From: a virus | Length of the DNA: 24,114 nucleotides | Virus record (IMG/VR): IMGVR_UViG_3300034198_006610 | Location: 1-24,114 of that record | Direction: 5' to 3' (one strand) | Shown here: in pieces, positions 6,978 to 13,671 of the stretch | How positions within the stretch are numbered: position 1 is the stretch's first letter | Layout: every line of letters begins with the position of its first letter | Program-made: the position numbers and the translations under genes | Notes under the pieces: model-generated | What the model was told of the DNA's origin: nothing | Databases searched by the model: none | The model's input: only the letters and a program-made list of their open reading frames with translations

Positions 6978-7747
6978 ACAACCTCCTTTATTGCTTGAAC
7001 ATATTTGTTAACAGTCGAACCTTCTAGACCGCACGCTGTATTTACTTCTAACACATAGCACTTATCTTGTGCCTCATTCCATATAACATCTACTGCACCG
7101 AAGTCTAGCCCTAACGCATTAACGGCAGACACAGCCACGCCCCTAAGATCATGAGGTTCTTCGATGTCACCTCTACAAAAGACATACCCATTTGCATGGT
7201 TTCTAATATAAGGGTGATGGTCATCAACAGCAGAACTCCTACGCTTTTCTTGTATGTCAAGAATTTTACTATTAAATACATGAACTCTGAACTCCTTTTG
7301 TTTGCGTATGTATTTTGTATACAACGGGGCATCTACCAACTGATCGTGTTGCTTGGCTACAACAATACCCTGACCCGAGTGAGCGGTAAGTAGGGTGCGA
7401 CACATAACCTTATGCCCTTGGTCTATCCACATCTGTGCGTCTTCTTTGAATGTTGAATAGGGTGGGTGTGGAACTTCGCACGCAACAAAGGCTTGGATAC
7501 TACTAAGCTTGTTAGCGGCTAAGTGAACTGCAACAGGGTGATTGAGAATACGACAGCCCCCCTCAAAGTCCACGCTACTACTACCCCAGTTAATAACAAT
7601 ACGACTGGGTTTACACAACCCGACCCGCTCAGGGTTAATGAACAACACATTACGACCCAGCTCTTGCGTCAACGCATCACGCAATAGCCTTGCACTTCTA
7701 CTGCCTCGCTTGTAGGGTGCGATTGCCACCCTTGATGTGTTTGTCAT
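6974..7747 (-). CDS. ATP-grasp ligase (RimK-like)
   Basis: A 257-residue ATP-grasp enzyme. Members join a carboxylate to an amine through an acyl-phosphate using ATP. Visible landmarks: a pre-ATP-grasp N-terminal domain (1-80) ending at AANK (K80); a glycine-rich loop, LLTAHSGQGIVV (117-130), over the phosphates; KYIRKQKEFRVHVF (145-158), the RimK-like central strand; and the metal-binding D220 (FGAVDVIW) and E234/N236 (YVLEVNTACG). All core residues are present, so it should be active. The substrate is not visible in the sequence. Two further amide-chemistry enzymes, a class-II glutamine amidotransferase and an amidoligase, lie just upstream on the same strand, which suggests one pathway. 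Confidence 0.87.
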   Translation of the reverse strand: MTNTSRVAIAPYKRGSRSARLLRDALTQELGRNVLFINPERVGLCKPSRIVINWGSSSVDFEGGCRILNHPVAVHLAANKLSSIQAFVACEVPHPPYSTFKEDAQMWIDQGHKVMCRTLLTAHSGQGIVVAKQHDQLVDAPLYTKYIRKQKEFRVHVFNSKILDIQEKRRSSAVDDHHPYIRNHANGYVFCRGDIEEPHDLRGVAVSAVNALGLDFGAVDVIWNEAQDKCYVLEVNTACGLEGSTVNKYVQAIKEVV

Positions 7748-7748
7748 A

Positions 7749-7970
7749 CTAAGTATGCTCCCTCAATGTAATTTCATGATCACCCATATCGACAGTCAAG
7801 CGACCATCAGGGTGGGTTTTTAATTCGGCTTTGCCAGTAGCAATAGCCTCAAGCATTACGCATAGTATTACCCCTCCTCTCATAGCCTTGCGTAAGTTAG
7901 TATGAAAATAGCCCGCCGCAACTGTCGCTATGCAAGCCCATGCCAACAAAAATACTTCGCTATATTCCAT
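7749..7970 (-). CDS. Small membrane protein
   Basis: A 73-residue protein starting MEYSEVFLLAWACIATVAAG. Residues about 6-22 form a membrane helix, and a second weak hydrophobic patch lies at 35-45. The remaining C-terminal half is soluble and beta-like (GRLTVDMGDHEITLREHT). A TTG at 7976 could start it two codons earlier. The ATG at 7970 is preferred because AAGGG lies 7 bases ahead of it, while the TTG would be too close. It lies between the ATP-grasp gene and an unknown gene. Function unknown. Confidence 0.6.
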   Translation of the reverse strand: MEYSEVFLLAWACIATVAAGYFHTNLRKAMRGGVILCVMLEAIATGKAELKTHPDGRLTVDMGDHEITLREHT

Positions 7971-8277
7971 GGTCAACCCTTTCTAGTTCTTTGATTTGCT
8001 TGAGCAAATCCCGTATCTGCTCGTCGTTTTGATAGGTGTATACATCTGTGCCTAGTGTTGTTGAGTAATCCAAATAGTAGTGGTCATCTTCATCTACAAA
8101 CCTAATGACCGCCAACTCATACGGCTTGCTTAAATCACCAAACACAGATACAGTATCGCCACCCCATACAACACTAGCCCCGTAGTTATTTGGGAATCTA
8201 TATATGCGTTGTGTAGCGTTGTCTATGAACTGGTGAGGTCGCTCTACTGCTATGTGCTCCTTACTATGATCTTTCAT
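7960..8277 (-). CDS. Protein of unknown function
   Basis: A 105-residue protein with many aromatic and acidic residues in what read as beta strands (SVVWGGDTVSVFGDL, DDHYYLDYSTTLGTDVYTYQ). It ends in a short helix, LLKQIKELERV. The start follows GAGGAGGAATAAAT, the tail of the previous tiny gene. No family recognised. Its place inside the ATP-grasp/amidotransferase block makes a link to that pathway possible but unproven. Confidence 0.65.
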   Translation of the reverse strand: MKDHSKEHIAVERPHQFIDNATQRIYRFPNNYGASVVWGGDTVSVFGDLSKPYELAVIRFVDEDDHYYLDYSTTLGTDVYTYQNDEQIRDLLKQIKELERVDHGI

Positions 8278-8279
8278 AT

Positions 8280-8441
8280 TTATTCCTCCTCTATTTCTTT
8301 AGCCCATGCATCGAGTTCTGGTTCAGACATACTTTCTAGCACCGACTCAGCCAGCACATATGCTGGTGCATCTAACAATCTGTCCCACATACTGTCGTAT
8401 GTGTCAGGCTTATACTTCTTTTTTATATCTTTTATATCCAT
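8280..8441 (-). CDS. Tiny acidic protein, 53 residues
   Basis: The reading frame begins MDIKDIKKKYKPDTYDSMWD and ends DAWAKEIEEE. It is basic at the start and strongly acidic and helical in the second half. It lies directly downstream of the glutamine amidotransferase gene. Its final codons, GAG GAG GAA TAA, provide the ribosome binding site of the next gene, so the acidic terminus may not be selected for protein function. Unknown role. Confidence 0.6.
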   Translation of the reverse strand: MDIKDIKKKYKPDTYDSMWDRLLDAPAYVLAESVLESMSEPELDAWAKEIEEE

Positions 8442-8450
8442 ACTGCCTCC

Positions 8451-9611
8451 TTAGTTAATTGCTGTTCTAACAGGCTTGGTACTCTCAAGCCAAGGGAAAG
8501 ACTGACGAGCGGTAACAAAGTCAGTAACAACACGCTCGAACCAACTGCTGTCAATCATCTCATCGAGTGCCATGTAACTGATCTCCATGAAGTTGTCGAT
8601 ACCGAACTCCTCAACGAACTCGTAAGCGGCGGTGCGACTGATGTGCTTGATCTCGAACTGTGCCTCAATCTCCATAAGCAAGTCCTCCATCACATCGTCC
8701 ATCTCTTTCTCCGACACACCATAGACCTCGGTGCGTGGCACACCATCTTCACCCATAACTGTGTACTCGCCATCAATGAAGTCACCATCTTCATCTTCAA
8801 AGCCACCAACAGGCGGGACATACACAGGGCGATCATATTGTGGTCGTGTTGCAGTTGCGGTTGAAGCTTTGCTATACCCACGCCAGTAGTCTTCATCATC
8901 ATAGCTATCGTAGCCAGTCATATAAGTTGATGACCAACTCTTGTAGTTTGATTTAGGATAGACTGGTTTGTATGGGGTGGACTCGATCTCGTCTAGTGCA
9001 GTATCGTAGTCATCAATGAAGTCCTTAGATACCTTGGTTGGGCTAGACCATGCGTATGTATTTGATAACCAACGACCGCCCCAATACACACCTGAGCTTT
9101 GGTTGACAGTCTGTATACGACCCGTGCTATCCATGAGCACGAACTTGTTTGACCCACCGATATGATCACCCACAATCTCAGCGAACGCATCGGTAAACGC
9201 AAAGTCAATGTTGTTAGCAAGCATAGGGCGTAGATAGTCACGGATATAGTGCCATGTATCTGACTTGGTTAGGTCACCCGCATTACCTGTGGATAGCACG
9301 CCGTTGTGCATGAGCCATACATCTAGACCATGCTCGGACTTGTTAAACACTTCGTATGGGTGGCAGTTCTCCATGTCGATATTGCCGTGGGTTTTCATAC
9401 GCAGATGGAACGCACAATCGTAACCATCAATGTGGTTGTTGTAGAACTCGACAAATTCCTGTGCATTGGCAGGAAGAATCTTCTCGATAAGAAGTTCGCC
9501 ATCTACACTACGCATGATACCAACGCCATCGGAGTTGGTTGCATAAAAATCCTCAAGCCATTCTTGCGTGAGGGTCGGGGCTGTTGCTGACTGAACAATT
9601 AATAAACACAT
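8451..9611 (-). CDS. Class-II glutamine amidotransferase
   Basis: A 386-residue protein beginning Met-Cys. After Met removal, Cys2 becomes the N-terminal nucleophile of the Ntn-hydrolase glutaminase fold. Supporting motifs: DGVGIM (28-33), FHLRMKTHG (68-76, substrate carboxylate-binding arginine), ENCHPYEV (81-88) and LMHNGVL (100-106). Class-II domains release ammonia from glutamine for a partner ligase. Residues about 1-190 make the catalytic domain. Residues 190-290 are tyrosine-, serine- and aspartate-rich linker, and about 300-386 is a separate acidic helical region that may contact partners. No synthase domain is fused, so a separate acceptor enzyme is expected; the amidoligase upstream and ATP-grasp protein downstream are candidates. 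A YafJ-like peptidase or amidase role is also possible. Confidence 0.87.
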   Translation of the reverse strand: MCLLIVQSATAPTLTQEWLEDFYATNSDGVGIMRSVDGELLIEKILPANAQEFVEFYNNHIDGYDCAFHLRMKTHGNIDMENCHPYEVFNKSEHGLDVWLMHNGVLSTGNAGDLTKSDTWHYIRDYLRPMLANNIDFAFTDAFAEIVGDHIGGSNKFVLMDSTGRIQTVNQSSGVYWGGRWLSNTYAWSSPTKVSKDFIDDYDTALDEIESTPYKPVYPKSNYKSWSSTYMTGYDSYDDEDYWRGYSKASTATATRPQYDRPVYVPPVGGFEDEDGDFIDGEYTVMGEDGVPRTEVYGVSEKEMDDVMEDLLMEIEAQFEIKHISRTAAYEFVEEFGIDNFMEISYMALDEMIDSSWFERVVTDFVTARQSFPWLESTKPVRTAIN

Positions 9612-9642
9612 AATTTACTTCCTTTCATTTGATTGGTTTGTT

Positions 9643-9658
9643 GGATAGGTTTCTATCC
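9643..9658. repeat. Palindrome copy 1, GGATAG-GTTT-CTATCC
   Basis: A 16-bp inverted repeat with 6-bp arms and central GTTT. It lies 31 bp in front of the glutamine amidotransferase start. A TATAAG hexamer, a possible -10, abuts it on the minus strand at 9660-9665, overlapping the end of the amidoligase gene. There is no T-run, so it is not a terminator. Confidence 0.9.
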
Positions 9659-9660
9659 GC

Positions 9661-11145
9661 TTATACTTCAACTGATACTGCCTGTTTGTCCATGCGTGGG
9701 TTGGGCTTGACGACTGCCTGTTTATCTAGGCTGAATCCCTTAGACCGCAAGAATGATCGTAGATAGATAGTGTCCTTGCGATTGTCAGGCTGGCTAATAA
9801 ACTTGAGGAAGTTATCAGAGGTTAAGTCTTGTTGCCCTGTGTCACGAGTAAAGAACCATGACGCATATGTAAACTCCAAGCAAGCCATGATGGTCTCATA
9901 GCGTAGCGTACCCTTGAACAGTCTGAACTCTACTGTGCGTTCGGGTTGGAAGTTGACTGACTCGTAGCGATCCTCGTTGAGCCTACGCATACCATCGGAC
10001 TTAGCGTGCTTGAGCCATGAGTAGTCAGCGGTCTTGTTCTTGACTTGGCTGTATCTGCTTGAGTCACGGCGGGCAATAGCCCTGAACAGGCGTTGGTTTC
10101 TACTATCGTGCATAAACAAGATTAGCTTAGCGGCATGGAACATACTCATACCCTTCTTGCAGATATGCACATGAAGACCACAAGTCTTGGTATCGTGCGA
10201 CTTCATACCCTCGAATGGTTTCTTAAAGAACGCTAGTTGCTTAGCGTGTACATCAAGACCCGTATAGCCTGTGACCATCTCGAAGCCGTGGTTGAGCGAG
10301 CCGTCTTCCTCAAGTAAAGCATAGGTATGAACCTTGCCTGTTGACTCGTCAGTATAGTTACCGATCTCTTCCACTAACTGCTCGGCTTTCTCAGAGCGTG
10401 GGGTATCACCGACAGACTCCATCTCCAACTCTAGCCCCATGAAGACAGGGGTTTTGCGTTGTGAATACTTAGTCGGTATGAGTCCGAGCTTGGACTTGCT
10501 ACTGTGATAACCGCCGATCGGACCACGATCGTCATCATGGTCGTCATCATCATCATCGTCATGGTCAGGCTCTTCGTCATCTTCATGCACCACGCAATCA
10601 TGGTAGTCAGACCAACGATAGTTATTGTCCCGACAATCTGAACAAATCCAGCGATCGCCGTTATACACCCACGAGCCATCATGCTCAGGCTCAATATAGT
10701 CGCAGTCAGAACAGTAGTCATACTCAGGTGCATCGGGGAATTTGTCTGAGTCGTTAAGGAAATCGCACCACTCACTAGCCCCTCGTCTATCCCTGATCTC
10801 GCTATTGTCGTTGAGTAATTGGACTAGAGTGTTATGATCTTGGGTCTTGAAACACTCGGCTATACCCTTGCCGATCTCGTAGTAGTTGCGTCTGTAATTC
10901 ATGAGTAAAATATAGTGATCGGTAGTAGAACCGCTCAAGTGCCTCCGATACGACTGGGTAGCCGTAAGGTTGCGTTTGAGTTGGCTACGACCTACCCCCA
11001 TATACTCCGCAACAGTCCACAACTCGGGGCGACGCATATGCTCCAATTTGTAGCGGAAGAACTCACGGGTTAAGACTGCTGTTGCGTCGCGATACTTAAT
11101 TTCCATCGCCGCAATTTCTGATACTGTGTATGTTTGTGATGGCAT
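9661..11145 (-). CDS. Amidoligase-family (COOH-NH2 ligase) protein with zinc ribbon
   Basis: A 494-residue protein. Residues about 1-135 are helical, with a possible helix-turn-helix (TVAEYMGVGRSQLKRNL). Two cysteine knuckles, C145-x2-C148 and C168-x2-C171, suggest a zinc ribbon. An aspartate/histidine low-complexity run (about 188-206) follows. The C-terminal 260 residues carry amidoligase signatures: MGLELEMES with E239, E241 and E243; EEDGSL and GFEMVT; CGLHVHI (322-328); and TVEFRLFKGTL (404-414). These recall the glutamate-cysteine-ligase-like fold, whose members form amide bonds between a carboxylate and an amine using ATP. The acidic triplets would hold the metals. Phage amidoligases are known next to glutamine amidotransferases and ATP-grasp enzymes, as here. 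The exact substrate is unknown; the family call rests on motifs alone. Confidence 0.75.
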   Translation of the reverse strand: MPSQTYTVSEIAAMEIKYRDATAVLTREFFRYKLEHMRRPELWTVAEYMGVGRSQLKRNLTATQSYRRHLSGSTTDHYILLMNYRRNYYEIGKGIAECFKTQDHNTLVQLLNDNSEIRDRRGASEWCDFLNDSDKFPDAPEYDYCSDCDYIEPEHDGSWVYNGDRWICSDCRDNNYRWSDYHDCVVHEDDEEPDHDDDDDDDHDDDRGPIGGYHSSKSKLGLIPTKYSQRKTPVFMGLELEMESVGDTPRSEKAEQLVEEIGNYTDESTGKVHTYALLEEDGSLNHGFEMVTGYTGLDVHAKQLAFFKKPFEGMKSHDTKTCGLHVHICKKGMSMFHAAKLILFMHDSRNQRLFRAIARRDSSRYSQVKNKTADYSWLKHAKSDGMRRLNEDRYESVNFQPERTVEFRLFKGTLRYETIMACLEFTYASWFFTRDTGQQDLTSDNFLKFISQPDNRKDTIYLRSFLRSKGFSLDKQAVVKPNPRMDKQAVSVEV

Positions 11146-11181
11146 ACTATAAACTCCTTCTGTTTATGTTGATGGTTTGAT

Positions 11182-11199
11182 GGGATAGAAACCTATCCC
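11182..11199. repeat. Palindrome copy 2, GGGATAG-AAAC-CTATCCC
   Basis: An 18-bp perfect inverted repeat with 7-bp arms. It lies 36 bp in front of the amidoligase-like gene and directly after the stop of a small membrane-peptide gene. Its orientation is opposite to copy 1, judged by the central AAAC against GTTT. Confidence 0.9.
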
Positions 11200-11201
11200 G
11201 T

Positions 11202-11309
11202 TTATTTAAACAACAGCCCTACTAAATACCTAGTTACTTGACCTACGATAAAAATACTGCAAAACAATAAAGCTAACCTACTAAATAAATCAAAGTTAAA
11301 GTAACGCAT
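11202..11309 (-). CDS. Hydrophobic 35-residue peptide
   Basis: A short frame, MRYFNFDLFSRLALLFCSIF followed by IVGQVTRYLVGLLFK. It carries a central stretch of about 18 hydrophobic residues and could be a single membrane helix. The ATG follows AGGAGGTTGT, the same strong ribosome-binding cassette used at four other gene starts, which is the main argument that it is translated. Function unknown. Confidence 0.5.
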   Translation of the reverse strand: MRYFNFDLFSRLALLFCSIFIVGQVTRYLVGLLFK

Positions 11310-11317
11310 ACAACCTC

Positions 11318-11500
11318 CTATTTAAGTTTTGTTTCCCAAACTCGGTTCTTTAATTCCTCACGCATTAGCCTACGCACTAACTGACTAGCGTTAATGTCTA
11401 GGCTTTCGCAATAAGAATCCCATGCTTGTTTAAGTTCTAAGTCCATACAAAAAGAAACATGGGGTGTGGCTGGTTTAGTGGGTTTAGTTTTTGCTTTCAT
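11318..11500 (-). CDS. Ribbon-helix-helix DNA-binding protein
   Basis: A 60-residue protein. A basic, proline- and threonine-rich arm (MKAKTKPTKPATP) leads into a strand, HVSFCMDLE, and two helices, LKQAWDSYCESLDI and NASQLVRRLMREELKN. This is the layout of Arc/CopG/MetJ-type dimers, in which paired strands read the major groove. Such proteins bind short palindromes and often repress phage operons. It is one candidate for binding the GGATAG palindromes nearby; that link is inference. Start chosen after AAAGGAGGTTGT. Confidence 0.8.
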   Translation of the reverse strand: MKAKTKPTKPATPHVSFCMDLELKQAWDSYCESLDINASQLVRRLMREELKNRVWETKLK

Positions 11501-11514
11501 ACAACCTCCTTTAG

Positions 11515-12054
11515 TTAATCGTCTTCGTCATCTAGCACGAGCCGATACTTCATGATGTCCCCACCGCTTTCACCTGACACCATCCAGTCCCAAGACCTAG
11601 CCCTGCGTGTATCTTCTTGCGGGATAGGGTAGTCTCGTAGCCATATCTTTACTATGGGGTTTGTTTCCGCTAGTGCTAACGGCACACCGCCGAGGCTAGT
11701 TTCTAACTCCTCGCCCCTATCAAACTTAATCCCCCACTCAACCCATGGGTTTTCTAGCTTGATAATGCGATACCCCACAATCGCATCCTCACAATGCGGG
11801 TTATCACCCCACCATAGACGCCCACCTTTAGCCTTACCTTGCAGACCGCTACGCAGTATGAATCTAATAGTGGTGTCTAACTCTACCCCCGCAGGTCGCA
11901 AGTCTTCTTTAGTTACTGCTTGATCTCGATCAAGGGGGTGTAGCTTTTTATAGGCGTTGGGGATTTTGATTTCAGGTGGGGGTGGTGCTGGTCTAGATGC
12001 AATTTCTCCCCGCAACTGCTCAATCATTTGTTCCACAGTTAAATCGTTAGGCAT
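11515..12054 (-). CDS. Phage protein of unknown function
   Basis: A 179-residue protein. A proline-rich N-terminal linker (RPAPPPPEIKIP) follows a short helix. The body contains LWWGDNPHCEDAIVGYRII and later WDWMVSGESGGDIMKYRLV. These two related units, W...(D/G)xI.xYR, resemble the tryptophan-then-DIIAYR element found in assorted small phage proteins of unknown role. The C terminus is acidic (LVLDDEDD). It overlaps the preceding gene's stop by 8 bases and is led by AAAGGAGG. Confidence 0.65.
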   Translation of the reverse strand: MPNDLTVEQMIEQLRGEIASRPAPPPPEIKIPNAYKKLHPLDRDQAVTKEDLRPAGVELDTTIRFILRSGLQGKAKGGRLWWGDNPHCEDAIVGYRIIKLENPWVEWGIKFDRGEELETSLGGVPLALAETNPIVKIWLRDYPIPQEDTRRARSWDWMVSGESGGDIMKYRLVLDDEDD

Positions 12055-12388
12055 TTGCTACCTCCTTTCTCATCTTCTCTCGTTCAACAAACCTCTCAAA
12101 CGGGAACTCTTTCATACCCGCTATCAAAGCATCTATATACCCGAAGTCATAACTAACCACGCTTTCACACAGGCTTTCTAACTCCCACAAGTATTTCAAC
12201 TCAGGGGCAAACTCTGTGTATTCAGTATCTGGAAATGTGATTTCTTCAAACTTAGTCAAGCGAACCCATTGCCTATCGCTTTCATACATAACCTTACTGT
12301 ATTCAAACTTAACTTCCTTATTGCCTATTTGAATCGTGGCTTTTGGTGCGTTGGCTAACCAATCTATTACTGCCTGTTCGTATGTCAT
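12047..12388 (-). CDS. Protein of unknown function, 113 residues
   Basis: The start at 12388 (MTYEQAVIDWLANAP) is preferred over the upstream ATG at 12415 because AAAGGA lies at proper distance and the longer form would overlap the previous gene. Content: a helix, a beta-rich middle (ATIQIGNKEVKFEY, RQWVRLTKFEEITF) and a charged helix at the end (FVEREKMRKEVANA). Not recognised. Confidence 0.65.
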   Translation of the reverse strand: MTYEQAVIDWLANAPKATIQIGNKEVKFEYSKVMYESDRQWVRLTKFEEITFPDTEYTEFAPELKYLWELESLCESVVSYDFGYIDALIAGMKEFPFERFVEREKMRKEVANA

Positions 12389-12401
12389 ACGCTTTCCTTT
12401 G

Positions 12402-12623
12402 TTAGTTGGTTGCATTTAGAACTTCGTTGAACTCGACTGTTAGGTCGTGCTTTTCTTCGGAAGTCAGACCTTTCAAGGCTGGGCTTAAATCAAACTCCCA
12501 CCCACCAGCCCACTTACTATCTGAGTGGTAGGTATGCGTTGCCTTAATAGGTGTGCCTTCTACATCTACTACATACTCTTGACATACTTTTTTGTATACC
12601 AATGTAGGGTTCTTTATACGCAT
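12402..12623 (-). CDS. Small protein of unknown function
   Basis: A 73-residue protein. Beta-rich opening (KNPTLVYKKVCQEYVVDVEG), a WAGGWEFDL turn, then a helix (TSEEKHDLTVEFNEVL). An AAAGGA ribosome binding site leads the ATG. No family recognised. Confidence 0.6.
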   Translation of the reverse strand: MRIKNPTLVYKKVCQEYVVDVEGTPIKATHTYHSDSKWAGGWEFDLSPALKGLTSEEKHDLTVEFNEVLNATN

Positions 12624-12659
12624 GGTTTTTCCTTTCGTTTGTTAGTGGTTACTATGGGT

Positions 12660-13262
12660 TTACTTGGATAGGTTTCTATCCCTGTCGTATTTGTTTAGTT
12701 CATTGGTTCTCCTTTGTTGTGAATTTTTATACTGCGTTTCCAAAACCGCCAAGTGGTCTAGGCGTTGTTGTATTAGTTCCTGTCTTTCTTGTTCATTACT
12801 CCACTTGGTTTGTCTTGTGGGTGTGATTAGCGGATAGGTTTCTATCCTGTGCTTGAGGGTTCGGTATGCGTTGCCTGCCCGTCTTACTTCTTTATCTAGG
12901 CTTGCCTTGAGTGCATCTCGTTCCTTGTTTTTTTCTTTTTGCCAGCGTTCCCGCATGATGCGTTTACGGGATAGGTTTATATCCCTTCTTTTTTGTTCGA
13001 TTAGCAGTTCCCCTAAGTAGGGGTTTATGCGTTTGTTTGTGATCTTGTTGCGTAGTTCCTTGAGGGTGAGCTTTGATCGTGGTTTGCGTTTTGGTTGACA
13101 CGATTTGCATAAAGAGCTGATGACCGTAGTTCCTGTTTCTACTCGCCTGTTTAGGGCTTTACTGTATTGTTCGGCAGTTAGCCTACGCTTGAACTCGGTT
13201 CTCTCCTTCACTTCGTTACACTTCTTGCATTTTATAAAGTCGGGCTTGGTTAGTTTTTTCAT
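12660..13262 (-). CDS. Basic coiled-coil protein with paired-cysteine zinc motif
   Basis: A 200-residue, strongly basic protein. CKKC (C12, C15) and CKSC (C52, C55) form a likely zinc-binding module around residues 10-57. The remaining 140 residues are lysine-, arginine- and glutamate-rich helix (KRIMRERWQKEKNKERDALK...) that should form a coiled coil and bind nucleic acid. Three copies of the GGATAG palindrome lie inside the reading frame (12666, 12832, 12968), and a fourth lies 17 bp before the start. This density makes it a suspect for a self-regulating binder of that element, although nothing shows this directly. Function unknown; zinc-finger nuclease accessory or regulator are both possible. 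Confidence 0.65.
   Translation of the reverse strand: MKKLTKPDFIKCKKCNEVKERTEFKRRLTAEQYSKALNRRVETGTTVISSLCKSCQPKRKPRSKLTLKELRNKITNKRINPYLGELLIEQKRRDINLSRKRIMRERWQKEKNKERDALKASLDKEVRRAGNAYRTLKHRIETYPLITPTRQTKWSNEQERQELIQQRLDHLAVLETQYKNSQQRRTNELNKYDRDRNLSK
12666..12681. repeat. Palindrome copy 3, GGATAG-GTTT-CTATCC (coding)
   Basis: Lies in the last codons of the zinc-motif gene, where it encodes DRNLS just before the stop. It is also 42 bp in front of the next gene start at 12623. Confidence 0.9.
12832..12847. repeat. Palindrome copy 4, GGATAG-GTTT-CTATCC (coding)
   Basis: Lies inside the zinc-motif gene in a different reading frame from the other coding copies, encoding RIETYP. Confidence 0.9.
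12968..12985. repeat. Palindrome copy 5, GGGATAG-GTTT-ATATCCC (coding, one mismatch)
   Basis: Lies inside the zinc-motif gene and encodes RDINLS. One arm base differs (A for C), so it is the most degenerate copy. Confidence 0.8.
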
Positions 13263-13279
13263 ACAAGTTCCTTCGGTTC

Positions 13280-13295
13280 GGATAGGTTTCTATCC
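13280..13295. repeat. Palindrome copy 6, GGATAG-GTTT-CTATCC
   Basis: Lies 17 bp in front of the zinc-motif gene start at 13262, close to its ribosome binding site. Confidence 0.9.
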
Positions 13296-13478
13296 CGTTT
13301 AGCCAAAAAAGTAGACAAATGTCCACCTTGTAACACATAGTTGTCCACAGTAGTTGTCCTATGTTTGAGCCTTATACTACTACGCTTTTTACCCATGCTA
13401 ACACAGCTGTCTACGCAATTCCAGCAATTTAAAGACTAAGAAAGTAAGACAGAAAGAAACAGTCCCACTTATTTACCC

Positions 13479-13517
13479 TTATATATATATATTTAGAATT
13501 TAGTATTTATATATATA
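13479..13517. other. AT-rich tract, possible DNA-unwinding element
   Basis: 39 bases with only two G and no C. Alternating TATATATATAT runs lie at both ends, with TTTAGAATTTAG between them. It is the lowest-melting segment of the window and lies in the middle of the non-coding stretch with the repeated TGTCCAC sites. Confidence 0.5.
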
Positions 13518-13571
13518 GGTGTGCTGGGAATGTGGTAGACGCACATAGGATAAAGGGTTGCGGGCGTCAAG

Positions 13572-13585
13572 GTAGTGTCCACTAC
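13572..13585. repeat. Inverted repeat GTAGTG-TC-CACTAC
   Basis: 6-bp arms around a 2-base centre. It includes a TGTCCAC unit shared with 13320-13326 and with the DnaA-like site at 13341-13349. Likely a protein binding site. Confidence 0.55.
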
Positions 13586-13609
13586 GGATTTAAACTAGAC
13601 AATTACCAA

Positions 13610-13628
13610 GTGCTTATTTTTTAAGCAC
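13610..13628. repeat. Inverted repeat GTGCTTA-TTTTT-TAAGCAC
   Basis: Perfect 7-bp arms around five T. Neither strand has a T-run after the stem, so a transcription terminator is unlikely. It lies 12 bp from palindrome copy 7. Confidence 0.6.
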
Positions 13629-13640
13629 ACTAGCAGAAAC

Positions 13641-13658
13641 GGGATAGAAACCTATCCC
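13641..13658. repeat. Palindrome copy 7, GGGATAG-AAAC-CTATCCC
   Basis: A perfect 18-bp copy in the non-coding stretch, 13 bp beyond the stop of the gene ending at 13672. It is the only intergenic copy not placed just ahead of a gene start. Confidence 0.9.
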
Positions 13659-13671
13659 AAACCCCTTCCAA

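Larger units (their letters stand above)
13263..13671. other. Non-coding stretch, candidate replication origin
   Basis: I find no convincing gene in these 409 bases. They contain two GGATAG palindromes (13280, 13641), a DnaA-box-like TTGTCCACA (13341-13349, one change from TTATCCACA), several TGTCCAC / GTAGAC elements (13311-13326, 13408-13414, 13535-13540, 13572-13585), a 39-bp nearly pure A+T run (13479-13517) and an inverted repeat, GTGCTTA-TTTTT-TAAGCAC (13610-13628). The mix of an easily melted core and repeated short sites is what phage and plasmid origins look like. A complex promoter/operator region is the alternative. Confidence 0.4.

Noticed and set aside
8280-8441. 53-residue protein as a Pup-like modifier for the nearby ligases
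   Set aside because: The acidic EIEEE end is tempting, but it is created by the ribosome site of the next gene (GAGGAGGAA) and there is no GGE/GGQ ending. The idea is not supported by sequence.
13361-13432. 23-codon plus-strand frame in the non-coding stretch
   Set aside because: No ribosome site, opposite direction to every gene in this arm, and very short.
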